Positions 8,830 to 18,840 are shown, counted from the stretch's first letter. The stretch: DNA of 64,000 nucleotides from Cupriavidus sp. WKF15 (GCF_029278605.1 NZ_CP119574.1:186001-250000); one strand, 5' to 3'. Made by a program: numbers and translations. Notes: generated from the letters alone by a model not told the origin.

Positions 8830-10341
8830 TCACGAACGGCCCACCCGGGTCGTGGGCGTGGCGGCGGTCTGAACCCATACGCTCTTGGTCTGCGTGTATT
8901 CGTAAAGCGCCTCGACGCCGCTCGTGCGCCCGTAGCCGCTGTTCTTGTAACCGCCAAATGGCGAAGCAACATGCACGGAGCGGTAACCGTTGACCCAGAA
9001 TGTGCCGGCGTCCACCTGGCCCGCCACACGGTGCGCGCGGGCGACGTCGTTGGTCCACACCGCGCCAGCCAGGCCGAATTCGCTGTCATTGGCGATCGCG
9101 ATCGCCTCCTCCTCCGTGTCAAACGGAATCGCGGCGATCACGGGTCCGAAGATCTCGGTGCGGGCGACCTGCATGGAGTTCGAGACGCCAGCGAACAGCG
9201 TCGGCTGGACGTAATAGCCGCCTGGCTTGAAATCTGTGGTGCCGGCCGCGAGTTGGGCGCCTTCTGCGACGCCCGCAACGATCATCCGCTTGATGTGCTC
9301 GTACTGGCCGCGGTTACTGATTGGTCCAATCTCCGTCGACGATTCGAGCGGATGCCCGATGCGCAGCCGGCGCGCACCGTCCGCCACTTTGTCGACCAGT
9401 TCGTCGTAGACTCGGCGCTGCACGAGCAAGCGCGATCCAGCGGTGCAGCTCTGGCCCGTGCCCGAGTAGACGGCTGCCTGGGCGCCAATTGCGGCCATGT
9501 CGAGGTTTGTGTCTTCGAAGACGATATTCGCGGACTTGCCGCCGAGTTCAAGGATGCAGGGGAGCAGATGCCGCGCAGCAGATTCGGCGATCTTTGCGCC
9601 CGTTGCAGGCGAGCCGACGAAGACGACCTTACGCACGATGCTGTTCGCGATGGCTGCCTGGGCCGTTGTGTGACCGTAGCCGGCCAGCACGTTGACCAAC
9701 CCGGCAGGCAGGCCTGCCTGTTCAGCCAACGAGGCGACCGCCAGCGACGTGAACGGCGTCAGCTCCGACGGCTTGAGCAGCACTGCATTGCCTACAGCGA
9801 TGGTCGGCGCGACTTGCCAGCCGAACGACAGGATCGGGATATTCCACGGCGTGACATGGAGGATCGTGCCGTAAGGCTCGCGGCGCGTGTAGTTGAGGTG
9901 TGTCGTTGGCACGGCGATGACGTCGCCGTGAAACTTATCGGCCCAGCCTGAGTAGAACTCGAACATTTCGGCCACCATTTCGGCCTCGCGACGGCTATCG
10001 CGGATTGGCTTGCCGGTCGAAATCGATTCCAGGCGTGCCAGCGCTTCGCCGTGCTCGCGGATCTTCGCCGCTACCGCGAACAGGGTGCGCCCACGCGCTG
10101 CGTGCGTCATGCCCCACCAGATCTTCTGCGCCTCGTGTGCGGCCACGCAAGCGAGCGCGGCCACTTCGGCGCCGGCGTCGCGATAGCTGATACTCTTCTC
10201 TCCGGTCGCAGGGTCGAATAATTGAATCTCGTCGCCGGTGCCGGGAATCAATTTTCCGCCCACATAGGAAGCGATCTCCGTGGAGCCGGGAAAGAATTCG
10301 GCAAAGGCCGCCACCAGGAATCCTGCTTTCGATTGCTCCAT
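8830..10341 (-). CDS. NAD(P)-dependent aldehyde dehydrogenase
   Basis: The 503-residue enzyme oxidises an aldehyde to a carboxylate. All catalytic residues are visible: Asn167 in TPWN, Lys190 in LLKPSE for cofactor, Glu265 in LELGGKSANIVFED, and nucleophilic Cys299 in GQSCTAGSR. GGAG lies eight bases before the ATG. It is the first gene of the minus-strand cluster, and its product is the logical substrate for the acyl-CoA ligase at 4.7-6.2 kb. The family resembles gamma-aminobutyraldehyde and betaine aldehyde dehydrogenases, but substrate cannot be assigned. Confidence 0.92.
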   Translation of the reverse strand: MEQSKAGFLVAAFAEFFPGSTEIASYVGGKLIPGTGDEIQLFDPATGEKSISYRDAGAEVAALACVAAHEAQKIWWGMTHAARGRTLFAVAAKIREHGEALARLESISTGKPIRDSRREAEMVAEMFEFYSGWADKFHGDVIAVPTTHLNYTRREPYGTILHVTPWNIPILSFGWQVAPTIAVGNAVLLKPSELTPFTSLAVASLAEQAGLPAGLVNVLAGYGHTTAQAAIANSIVRKVVFVGSPATGAKIAESAARHLLPCILELGGKSANIVFEDTNLDMAAIGAQAAVYSGTGQSCTAGSRLLVQRRVYDELVDKVADGARRLRIGHPLESSTEIGPISNRGQYEHIKRMIVAGVAEGAQLAAGTTDFKPGGYYVQPTLFAGVSNSMQVARTEIFGPVIAAIPFDTEEEAIAIANDSEFGLAGAVWTNDVARAHRVAGQVDAGTFWVNGYRSVHVASPFGGYKNSGYGRTSGVEALYEYTQTKSVWVQTAATPTTRVGRS

Positions 10342-10850
10342 CTTGAATGCTCCAGTCAGTTGTGTCCGTCCGGGGCAGTATGGTTGGAGGGGGTGGCCCG
10401 ATCAATCACACACGATGAGCAATCGTGTTCTGAAAAAGAGAACACTAGCGCAGCGTGCTACTTGATGTGAAGACAGTGGCGCCGCTGTTGACTAGCTTGT
10501 CCCGAGACGTCAAATGGCAGTCCCGAAATGCCAAATTGCCGGTCTTACCTGATGGCTCTGCTGCCGGCTGGCACAGGCGAAGCGGATCTCAGAGGCGATA
10601 GGACGCTTGCCAGGGCCAATAGCAGTCCGTCAACGCTCTATTTCCGATTTGGCTCACACTCGTAAAGTTCGGCCGCCGAATGCTCGTGGATCACGTCACC
10701 CCCGATAAATCGGCTGCTGTCGGCAGGCAGTCACGCGGTAATCGGATGACCGGTTACAGGGCTGAACTGACGCCTGAACGTCCGACTGATGACACATCTG
10801 AACGGCGGCTCATGGCCGTTCTCGGTCTTCCCGTGCATCGCCGGAAGACG
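10342..10850. other. Non-coding stretch upstream of the aldehyde dehydrogenase
   Basis: About 500 bases with no supported gene. The part next to 10341 should hold the promoter of the aldehyde dehydrogenase, but no convincing -35/-10 pair or operator palindrome was recognised. Short open frames here have no recognisable protein character. Confidence 0.4.
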
Positions 10851-10878
10851 AAAAAAAACCCTCCCGCATGGGGAGGGT
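10851..10878 (-). terminator. Rho-independent terminator (minus strand)
   Basis: Read on the minus strand, a perfect 7-bp stem CCCTCCC/GGGAGGG with a 5-base loop is followed directly by eight Ts. It lies downstream of the helicase remnant and would end transcripts coming from it, which suggests it is the original terminator of that mobile-element gene block. Confidence 0.85.
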
Positions 10879-11034
10879 GAGTCTTACGAGGTCGGGTCAG
10901 TAGCGGGAGCGCCACTGAAGTCCATCATAACGTGTGCGTGGGTGCCTTCGTGCGCCGAAAGCTCACGAATTTGCTATCTCTTTCGCCGAATAGTACCGCT
11001 AGGCGGACCGCGTACTGCGATCCGCCTCTGGCCA

Positions 11035-12862
11035 TCAATTCATCCGCTGGCGCGGCCCAATTGGACGCGAAAGTAGCGTGGTAACGGCGCCGGCGACATG
11101 CCATCCATCCAGCTCCGATTCGTGGATGCCGTGCACCAGCCGGTCCAGGCAAATCACCTCGACCCCGTGCGTGCCAGGATTGCGATCAGGTTGTTGGACT
11201 TCCCCTCGATCTTGCGCATGTCCCGGTACCACTCGGCAAACTCGTCCGCCGTACGCAGGTAGAGCGACAGGTGGGCAGGATCCCAATCCGACTCGACCAC
11301 CTCGACTGCTGGCGGGTCGATCTGGATGTATCGCGACACATCCGGTTCGCACACCAATCGGCACTTCACATGCGGTGCCAGCATCTGCCGATACCGCGGC
11401 AAGTTGCCGATCTTCGGCACCTCGCGCTTCGCCCCGTCCTGCAGGCTCTCCGCGAACTCCCACGTCACCCATTCCAGCACAACGAAGTCATTGCGGAAGC
11501 GGTCGATACCGCGCTCGGCGTACTGCACCGATGCGAGCCAGTTGGCTTCCAGATAACCGCGCCGGTAGCCGTAGGGCTGGGCCGCCGTGCCATCTCCACC
11601 CGTGAATGCGATCAATCCGAAGATGTCGCGCGGGTAGTTGGCAATGGGGCTGCCGGTCAGGATGTAGCGACGCCTGGCCGAGAGCTGCCACAGCGCACGG
11701 CTCTGGTCACTGGCCGGGTTCGACAGCCGCTCACCTTCGTCCGCTACCAGCAGGCCAATGCGACGGCGCAACCGGTGGGCATATGTGACGCGCCGAGACG
11801 CCTCACGGCATATGGGCATGCGCAAACGCTCATAGGCAATCAAGTTGATTCGACCGAGCGCACCCAGATCTTCTGACGACTGGATGACGTGGACGTCGCC
11901 AGGTGGCAGGATCTGCGCCAGTTCCGCGCGCATCTCCGGCACCAGCCGGGCCTCGACCACGATCAGGCCATGCCGGACACCCGATAGCAGGATCAATGCC
12001 GCGGCCAAGCGCGACTTGCCGCAGCCTTGCTCCCACGCCGCCACCGCCCCGTTGGGCTTGAGCAGCAACTCGACCAGGTCCTCCTGTTGGAATTCCCAGT
12101 CCAGCCACTTGTCGATTCCCAACGCAAGCAGCCGCTTGCGCAACTGGTTTGCCTGGTGCGGGTACTGGCGCTGCAGGCCCTCGTGGACGACTTCCCACGC
12201 CTGTGCCGATTTCTCGACAGAGAAGCGCGTCATGAGTTCGTCCAGGGACATCGCATGTCGCTTGCCCGCACACTCGTAGGCGTACATGCCATCTGGTAGG
12301 CGGTCGAAGCGCACTTGCTGGCCCGCCTTGAGCACGGGGCTACCCCACGAGCTGGGGTCGACTAGATGAGACTTCGTCGCCGCCCCTACCATCGTGTCGG
12401 CCTGGCCCGCGCCCGTCGTCCATACGGCATGGCGGAGCGGCAGCGCCTGACGCGCGCTGCGGCGCACCCTGCGGCGGAAGTGCTCGAGGAAGCCCGGCGC
12501 GAACTCCGGCTCGCCGCCCGCAGCCTTCACCAGTTTGATGAGCTGGCCCAGCGCTTCGATTGGGTCGTCCTGCGCCAGATAGGCTTCGAGATCCAACCGT
12601 CCCGTACCCGCATAGCGGAAGCCACGCGGCAGGCGTCGGCCCTCCAGCGACACGATCCGGCTCTCCAGCACCCGGTTGAGCACCATGGCCTCGGTGAATC
12701 CACACTCGAAGCCGAACACGATGCGCCGTCCGTCATGGGCGATGCGTACCCGTTTCTGCGAGGTTATGGGGCGCGTGATGGCGGGCCCTTCGTCGTCGAG
12801 CAACTGGTTGGCCAGGCGCGGTTCGCCATAGAGACGATCGTCGGCTTGCAGTTCCACTGGAA
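11035..12862 (-). pseudogene. SNF2/DEAD-like helicase remnant of a mobile element
   Basis: The open frame runs 12968-11154 and encodes the first RecA-like domain of a superfamily 2 helicase. Visible are Walker A (AAWEQGCGKSRLAAALI, near residue 316), Walker B as DEGE in LLVADEGERL (near 411), and motif III YILTGSPIANYP. The second helicase domain is missing. Instead the last residues of a protein appear in another frame (EVICLDRLVHGIHESELDGW, ending at 11035), so a deletion or frameshift joined two pieces. The first 35 or so residues overlap the plus-strand barrel gene and look like fortuitous translation. Such proteins are typical of integrative conjugative elements; no integrase or transfer genes are adjacent. 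Confidence 0.6.
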
Positions 12863-12879
12863 GAGCGGAGGCGTAAAGG

Positions 12880-13777
12880 ATGGGAAACACGCGACAAGTC
12901 AGCCGGCTCGACGCGAGAAATGGCGAGCACCGGCCCGCGAAGCCTGGCTGGAACCGTCTGGGTGTCACGATCGTCCTTGCGATCGCGGCCGCCTCGGCTC
13001 ACGCGGAATCGCGGGATGCGAACGGGTGGAGATTCGCGATTGGTCCATATCTCTGGTTACCCAACGTGAGCGGAGCCCTGCGATTCTCCGGATCGTCATC
13101 GACCGGAGGTGGCAGACTCGATGTGGGAACGGGACCGGACAGCTATCTCCAGAACTTGCAGTTCCTGCTCATGTGGCAAGCCGAGGCCAGCAAGGGGAAC
13201 TGGACAATCCTGGCCGACGCAGCGTATCTGGATTTCAGTCACCAGGAGACCACCATCAATGCGGTCGGCGCCGGGAACGGTGCCGCGGTTGGCATACCGC
13301 GCGACGTGGAAAGCGGAGCAGGCAGCAGCCTGCGCGGCGGCCTGTTCGGACTTGCCGCGGCCTATACGGCCTTGCATGTGCCCTGGGGCACCATCGAACC
13401 ACTCGGCGGGCTTCGGTACCTGAACCTGAGTGCGAACGCGAACTGGACACTGTCGGCCACGTTCACGGCGCAAGGCGCGACGCTGGCGAGAGAAGGGAGC
13501 CTGTCGCAGACCGCGAATATCGTCGACGGCATAATCGGTGTCCGCGGGCGCATCCGTCTTGGCGACTCTGACAGATGGTACCTGCCCTACTACTTCGACA
13601 TTGGAACCGGCTCGTCAAGATATACGGATGCAAGCATCCGGAGGCGCGGCATATGCGGCAAAGTGGGGAGATGTGCAACTGACCTACCGCTACCTGACCT
13701 ATCAGCTCGGAGACAGCGACCTGGTGCAAAAGCTGACACTTAAAGGGCCCATGATGAGCGTGGTGTTTCGCTTCTGA
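12880..13777 (+). pseudogene. Outer-membrane beta-barrel protein, frameshifted near the 3' end
   Basis: The first 240 or so residues carry a signal-peptide-like core (GVTIVLAIAAASAHA) followed by GPYLWLPNVSGALRFSG and alternating strands typical of a 16-strand-or-fewer outer-membrane barrel. Near 13634 the frame breaks: frame 1 continues as arginine-rich nonsense, while frame 2 continues the barrel (MQASGGAAYAAKWGDVQLTY) and ends in the expected aromatic terminus VVFRF. A single inserted base explains it. Because the C-terminal strand is required for barrel assembly, the gene should be inactive unless this is a sequencing error. Its own start is uncertain because upstream sequence joins the helicase remnant. 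Confidence 0.7.
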
Positions 13778-13915
13778 ACCCCTTGCCTTTCAGGAAGGCA
13801 TCGCTACGCGGCGATGTCCTGTCGGCCCGCGGGGAGCCTTGTTCGTGCCGGGAGGGCTGGCTAGCTGCCCCCTATTGCCCTGTCCGACCATCGATGCAGT
13901 TACCGGGAGCTCTCT

Positions 13916-14278
13916 GTGGCAAATACACCCAAGACGACAATCGGCGCATGCACGACGGTCAAGCCGGAGGACGCGGAGATGCGAGAGCCGGTGCTGGACG
14001 TAGTGGACCGCGTCTCCGAAATGTGTTTCGGCCTGTTCATGGCGCTCACCTTTGTCGGCGCGGTGGCGAGCGGCACGGGCGGGCCGAACGCCAGTCACAC
14101 CATGCTGCATGCCGCCCTGGGGGTGCAACCTGCACGCGGATTTACGGCGGCGACCGCGATCTCCAGCGGGGCTGGCTTTTTCCAGGTCACTGTGCGCAAG
14201 GTCACCGCTGGTCTCTACTGGTTCAACCCAGGCTCGCATGAGCAGGTCGCGATCCTGTCGCTGGGCGTCAGCTTCTAG
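13916..14278 (+). pseudogene. Chimeric fragment: membrane-protein N-terminus joined to a barrel-like C-terminus
   Basis: The 120-residue frame begins with a soluble stretch and a hydrophobic helix (VSEMCFGLFMALTFVGAV) that resembles the first segment of a small family of multi-spanning Burkholderiales membrane proteins. After AALG the similarity stops. The rest (VTAGLYWFNPGSHEQVAILS, ending LGVSF) looks like the final strands of an outer-membrane barrel. The expected continuation after AALG (CNL) is seen in another frame, so an indel or a fusion has occurred. I regard it as debris; an expressed small protein cannot be excluded. Confidence 0.4.
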
Positions 14279-14330
14279 AGTGACCACGCGATAGTATGTG
14301 GAGCACGCCGTCCGGAGGAGGAGCGCGAGC

Positions 14331-14864
14331 ATGGCAGATCCTTATACCCAGGCCGGATCTCTTGCATCCGCCACCTGGCGCCTGCGCGCCGGCATCGGCC
14401 TTCTGGTCCTGGCGTATGGGGCATGGCTGGCGGTGCCGGTGGCGGCCACGGCAGGTGCTTCCCCCACGCAGGTTGCCACGCTGACCGGCGCCATCGTGGT
14501 GGCCAACAAGATCATGCTGCTGGCCAGCGTCGCCGTGATGGGCAAGCCGGGATTCATGCGGGTGAAAGCAATCGTGCTCCGGTACCTGAGGCGCGCCGCT
14601 TCCGGCGACCCTATTGGACCGGTTCGCCATGCGCTCGGTCTCGCGATGTTCTGCCTGCCGCTTCTCTCGGCGATGCTGGAGCCTTACGTAGACGCGATCT
14701 GGCCAGACCTGCGGCCGAAGCTATGGGAAGCACAATTGCTCGGCGACGTGATGCTGGTCGCCAGCGTCTTCGTGCTCGGCGGTGAATTCTGGAACAAGGT
14801 GCGGGCACTGTTCATCCGCACCGCACGCGTGGTGGACGATGGCGATCCGACTGGCGGAGCCTGA
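14331..14864 (+). CDS. Transporter-suffix-domain membrane protein
   Basis: The 177-residue protein has four hydrophobic segments and the features of the transporter suffix domain, a module sometimes fused behind RND permeases and sometimes free-standing: TQVATLTGAIVVANKIMLLA, VMGKPGFMRVKA, and near the end GDVMLVASVFVLGGEFWNKV. The ATG at MADPYTQ was chosen because GGAGGAGGAG lies eight bases upstream; an earlier ATG adds eleven unlike residues. No transporter gene is adjacent, so its partner, if any, is elsewhere. Function of the free form is unknown. Confidence 0.75.
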   Translation: MADPYTQAGSLASATWRLRAGIGLLVLAYGAWLAVPVAATAGASPTQVATLTGAIVVANKIMLLASVAVMGKPGFMRVKAIVLRYLRRAASGDPIGPVRHALGLAMFCLPLLSAMLEPYVDAIWPDLRPKLWEAQLLGDVMLVASVFVLGGEFWNKVRALFIRTARVVDDGDPTGGA

Positions 14865-15065
14865 GGCGCGCGCAGTTTCGCGGCGGGCATCCGACCGAGA
14901 CCGGACCAACTGCAGCCCTTCGCCGTCGCAGTCACGCTGTCATTCAAGCGAACGGTCAGCATCGATCGGTGGCCTTTCGAAGGCGGATCCGTGCTCTCGT
15001 GAATTCGTCGGGCTAATTTATTAAATGAGCAACGCTCGAGGCGGGCCATCAAGTTCTGAGAGCTG

Positions 15066-15512
15066 GCGGATCGAGCGTCGATGCTGTCGTCGCCGCAGCA
15101 CAAGTTCGGCACGGTCGGCGCCGTCGCGCTCGATGCAAACGGTCATCTTGCCGCCGCGACGTCCACCGGCGGCTTGACGAACAAGCGCCACGGCCGCATT
15201 GGCGATTCCCCGCTCATCGGATGCGGCACTTTTGCCGACACGCGCGTAGCCGTGTCCACGACGGGAACGGGAGAGGCGCTTATCCGCGCTGTCGCGGCCT
15301 ATGACGTCGCAGCGCGGATGAAGTACGGTCATGCGACGGCCGATGAGGCCGCGCGCACGGTCATCAACGAGATGATTCCGAGGCAACGTGGCAGTGGAGG
15401 ACTCATCGCCGTCGATGCCGAGGGACGCGTTTCGATGCCGTTCAACACCGAAGGGATGTATCGCGGCGTCATTCAGGCTGACGGCAAGCGGTACGTCAAT
15501 ATCTATCGGTAG
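15066..15512 (+). pseudogene. Isoaspartyl peptidase/L-asparaginase beta-subunit fragment
   Basis: The 144 or so residues correspond to the C-terminal (beta) subunit of Ntn-type isoaspartyl peptidase/asparaginases. The nucleophile threonine is visible in HKFGTVGAVALDANG, followed by AAATSTGGLTNKRHGRIGDS and GTGEALIR of the substrate pocket. The alpha half and the autocleavage context upstream are gone, and no credible start codon precedes the fragment. The mature enzyme needs both chains from one precursor, so this copy should be inactive. Confidence 0.75.
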
Positions 15513-16100
15513 ATGACGCCCCTCCGCTCCGGTAGCGAATTGGAAGACGAAGCACCGGTACGATCGTGTGCCGAACCGCACCATTGACGACCGAGATCAA
15601 TGCTTGCGCAAATCTTGAGATGAGGCGAAAGGCACTATAGAAGGCGGCGGACAGCACGCCGCTTCCGAAGATCCTGTGCTGACAGCAGAACAGGTCCCTA
15701 TTCGAGTAGCTTCATTCGCTGCAGAAATTGACCGGTACCATCGGAATCGTACAGGACGCGTTCCAACGGCCGGAGTTCGACGATCACCAGCCGTTCAGCG
15801 CGAACATCTCCACCGGCTGCAAGGGGTCGGGAACGGTCGGTCGGCTCTAGAAAATGGCCGTCGCGTGCCGGCCCAAACGGAGGGCACTGGCTAGAGTCGT
15901 TCGAATGACCTAGGCCGGGCAAGTCTGTCATCAAGGCGATTCGGTTACGCAGGACAGACAAGTACAGACCTATAAGGCCTGACATATGGTCGGCCAGCAG
16001 GATGACAGAGCGAGGAAGCGCGGTAGCTTCAGCCGTTCGCGGCTCGCGGTGTCGGCTGGCGACTCGCTACTGCTCCATGGCGTGACAGCTCGTCCTGCGG
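15513..16100. other. Gene-free stretch
   Basis: About 590 bases between two gene fragments. No open frame with family character, promoter-like pair or strong hairpin was recognised. It probably consists of decayed coding sequence. Confidence 0.35.
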
Positions 16101-16562
16101 CTACAGCCAATGCCAGATGCCCGCCGCCCGACCGGTGACTGGGGTATGTGCCCAAGTCGCTACGAGCCAGAAGACGAGGCCGCCCAGAAGTGCATGCAAG
16201 CCAAAGCCGCCCAGCCGGGCACGGCCAGCGAGAATCGCCGTGAATGGCAAGTAGCTCGTCTTCGACTCCCATGTGGGCCAGAGATCCGGCTGCAGTTGCT
16301 CCTTCTTCCGGTCCTGCAATGCGGCGCCGACGAGTGCGAGGACGACAATAGCCGCTGCGACTATGATGTTCTTGGCCACCGGGAACACTGCGACGTGGCA
16401 CAGGCCCCAGAGTGCGAACGACCACATCATAGGGTGGCGCGTCACCGCATACACGCCGCGCGCCGCTTCGGGGAACGAGGCGGGCCGGCCGCCTGTCGGG
16501 AACGACGGGTTGCGGATCAGAGAGCCCATCAGGAGGTTCCCGCGGTGATCAGGGATGCGTGG
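16101..16562 (-). pseudogene. NnrU-family membrane protein, N-terminally truncated
   Basis: The frame encodes the C-terminal two thirds of an NnrU protein: the family hallmark AARGVYAVTRHPMMWSFALW is followed by a hydrophobic helix, ALQDRKKEQLQPDLWPTWES, and two more hydrophobic segments ending in WHWL. NnrU proteins are membrane proteins linked to nitrite/nitric oxide reduction gene sets and are usually about 190-240 residues. The first transmembrane helices are missing, and the open frame starts with unlike residues (MGMSPRIPDHRG) next to the stop of the neighbouring hydrolase gene. No denitrification genes are nearby. Confidence 0.68.
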
Positions 16563-18102
16563 AGACATCCCCATATAGCTGCCGCATGAACGCTCGAAAC
16601 ACAGGATTCATCACGTCGTCGTGGTTCTTGATGACATCGCCGTCCACCTCGACGTTCCAGATCACTGCATTCGCCGCCGCGACCCCATCAGCGCCACCCA
16701 CCGTCGTCAGAAAGCTGCCGCCGCAGAAGGTACGTGCCCAGTTTGGCTTGAGCAGATAGCCTGGCGTGAGGTTCTTGCGAAAGAACTCAGCAGCGTCTTC
16801 TGCCTCGAGCTTCTTGTTCTGACGCACTGCCTCGCCCAGTTCCTCACCGTGTAAATCTTTGAGCTCCGCCTCTGACCTCCATCCTGAACAGCGGGCGCCG
16901 TCGCCAGGCATGGCGTTGCCCCCGCCCGGCGCCTCGCCGGGCGCGTGAGCGTAGAGTCGGTGCGTCAGGTAATGATCGATGTGGCCTGGGGTCTTCTTCA
17001 TGGCCGTACCCTGTTCACTGGTGGTCTCACGCTCGAAGAGCGTGTTGACCGAGCGGCCAATCGGAAATGCGATTCCAGTTGCCCAGTCCTTGATCGACGT
17101 GACGGACACCAGCAGCGGCGGCTGAAACCGTGTCGACTGATACCTGAGCGACACGCGGTAGAGCGCCTCGTAGCGCGATGCCTCGAAGGCCGGATTGATC
17201 AGCAATATCATGTCCGCCGGTCTTTCCGCCAGTTCCGTTCCCTTGCCCGTTCCGGCCAGATCTCGCTGCGCGGCCAGCGACTCGATCAGCGATCCGGACA
17301 TGGCGGCATAAAGGATCAGACCACCAAAGCTATGACCTATCATCAGCGTGCGGATGCGCGGACGCGCGCCCGCTTTTTCGGAAGCGGCGCCCGTCTGGAG
17401 CGCGCCGGCCGACTGCGCTTGGCTGTAGTGAGTTCGGAGGGATCGCAGTCGGGCGAACAGCTCACGCGACGATCCGATCGAGACGCGTCGCGCGGCCTCC
17501 TTGCGCGCCCAGAAAGTAAGACTCAGTAGCGGATCGGGCACTGTCCACGACTTGCCTCGCCATGCCACATAGACGCCCACGACCTTTCTCGGTGTGCCAC
17601 CCGGTCCAGCCCGGTCACGTTCCTCGGCGCCTGCGGCTTCGAGCAAAGCACGGAATTCCTCCACATTAGCGTCGGCGGCCTGTGCGTTGTGCTTCCAACC
17701 GTGAACAAAAACAACGATGCTCAGGTCTTCGCCTTTGGCAAGGAGGGACTTCAGCCGATCCATCAGGTTATCGATCTGGTTCGAGGGGTTGGTCGCCAGT
17801 GCGTCTGCGGAAGCGGGCGTACTCGGAAACAGCCAGCCCTGATCGTCGAACTCGACGAAATGCAATTCATAGAGCCCTCGTACACTTTCCGGTGTCACGC
17901 TACCGCACACTTGCCTGGGGTCATCGTGCATATTGGCGCTTGCACGCTGACAGCTTGTGTCCTTGTCGAGGTCGACGAGATGGGGGCGATACGCGCCGTT
18001 CGGCGCGCATGCAAAGAGGCCCCCTATCAGCAAGGCTGTAGAAAGCCATTGCAGGATATGTATCGCGCAGGGTTGTGCCGCACTGGCGGCGTCGGCTTTC
18101 AT
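16549..18102 (-). CDS. Predicted lipoprotein alpha/beta hydrolase
   Basis: The 517-residue protein starts with a hydrophobic segment ending in a lipobox-like GGLFAC (Cys32), so it is probably an outer-membrane or periplasm-facing lipoprotein. It has an alpha/beta-hydrolase core: oxyanion segment SIVVFVHGWKHNA, nucleophile elbow MIGHSFGGL, then a loop with DMILLINPAFEAS. A histidine candidate lies in KTPGHIDHYLTH. The layout resembles DUF900-like lipases/esterases. It starts 33 bases after the GH25 lysozyme gene on the same strand, so the two form a unit. Substrate unknown. Confidence 0.7.
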   Translation of the reverse strand: MKADAASAAQPCAIHILQWLSTALLIGGLFACAPNGAYRPHLVDLDKDTSCQRASANMHDDPRQVCGSVTPESVRGLYELHFVEFDDQGWLFPSTPASADALATNPSNQIDNLMDRLKSLLAKGEDLSIVVFVHGWKHNAQAADANVEEFRALLEAAGAEERDRAGPGGTPRKVVGVYVAWRGKSWTVPDPLLSLTFWARKEAARRVSIGSSRELFARLRSLRTHYSQAQSAGALQTGAASEKAGARPRIRTLMIGHSFGGLILYAAMSGSLIESLAAQRDLAGTGKGTELAERPADMILLINPAFEASRYEALYRVSLRYQSTRFQPPLLVSVTSIKDWATGIAFPIGRSVNTLFERETTSEQGTAMKKTPGHIDHYLTHRLYAHAPGEAPGGGNAMPGDGARCSGWRSEAELKDLHGEELGEAVRQNKKLEAEDAAEFFRKNLTPGYLLKPNWARTFCGGSFLTTVGGADGVAAANAVIWNVEVDGDVIKNHDDVMNPVFRAFMRQLYGDVSTHP

Positions 18103-18135
18103 CTGTCCTGGGCTAGGTGCGAAGGCGCCTGGCAC

Positions 18136-18840
18136 CTAGGCATTCTGATCGGTCGACCTCGGTGCTGTCATGAAATAGTCAGCAAACGGCCATGCCGCCT
18201 TCAGTTGCGCTTCGGTTCCGGCATAGCAATCCCGATCGCTGGGATCCATCCCCGCAAACGCATGGGGTAACGGCCCTAACTTGCCGTCGGTGTACTGCCA
18301 GAGGATAAAGTGCGGCCAGGTGTCCGTCGGGATGCCAACAGGCTGGCTTCGGTACCGGGCATACCAGAGCGGGCAATTCTTGAGGATGGGGTCCGCACCA
18401 TGTGCCTGCACGGCATCGCGGAGCATGTTGCCGCCATAGACCATGGGCCAGCGTCCGGTCTTCTCCTTCACCCTGGCGACGAACTCGTGGGCCTGATCTA
18501 GCGTCATGTCCGGTCCGCTTGAACTGGGTTCGAAATCGAGGCAGAAGAGCGTCATGGAATTATCTACCGCCGGGTCGCCCCACTGCGTGGCGGCCAGGAA
18601 ATTGTCCGCCTGCGCGATAGCGTCCCGGGAACTGGAGAAGTGGTATGCGCCCCACAGTAGTCCCGCGGACAGTGCCTCATCCCGCCGCTTTCTGTATGTA
18701 GGATCCTGGAAGGTCGCACCCTCGCTGGCCTTGTGGATAACTGCCCTGACCCCAGCGTTCTTTGCCTTGACGGCATTGAAGTGGTTGTCATGGTTGATGT
18801 CGATGATGACATCGATGGTTCCGGCTAGGGCGTCTGGCAT
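18136..18840 (-). CDS. Glycoside hydrolase family 25 lysozyme
   Basis: The 234-residue protein is a complete GH25 (Chalaropsis-type) muramidase: IDVIIDINHDNHF gives the first catalytic-face aspartates, HKASEGATFQDPTYRKRRDEA is the family block, and the catalytic DxE appears as FCLDFEPS. The usual aromatic LWYARYRSQP and FILWQYTDGK segments are present. No signal peptide is seen, so export would need a holin, lysis or a specialised secretion route. GGGAGG lies just upstream of the ATG. It is paired with a lipoprotein hydrolase rather than with phage lysis genes. Confidence 0.88.
   Translation of the reverse strand: MPDALAGTIDVIIDINHDNHFNAVKAKNAGVRAVIHKASEGATFQDPTYRKRRDEALSAGLLWGAYHFSSSRDAIAQADNFLAATQWGDPAVDNSMTLFCLDFEPSSSGPDMTLDQAHEFVARVKEKTGRWPMVYGGNMLRDAVQAHGADPILKNCPLWYARYRSQPVGIPTDTWPHFILWQYTDGKLGPLPHAFAGMDPSDRDCYAGTEAQLKAAWPFADYFMTAPRSTDQNA

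Noticed and set aside
8827..9951. 374-codon plus-strand open frame
   Set aside because: Antisense shadow of the aldehyde dehydrogenase with Arg/Ala-rich translation and no family match.
12366..13571. 401-codon plus-strand open frame
   Set aside because: First part antisense to the helicase remnant, second part out of frame with the barrel gene; amino-acid content is not protein-like.
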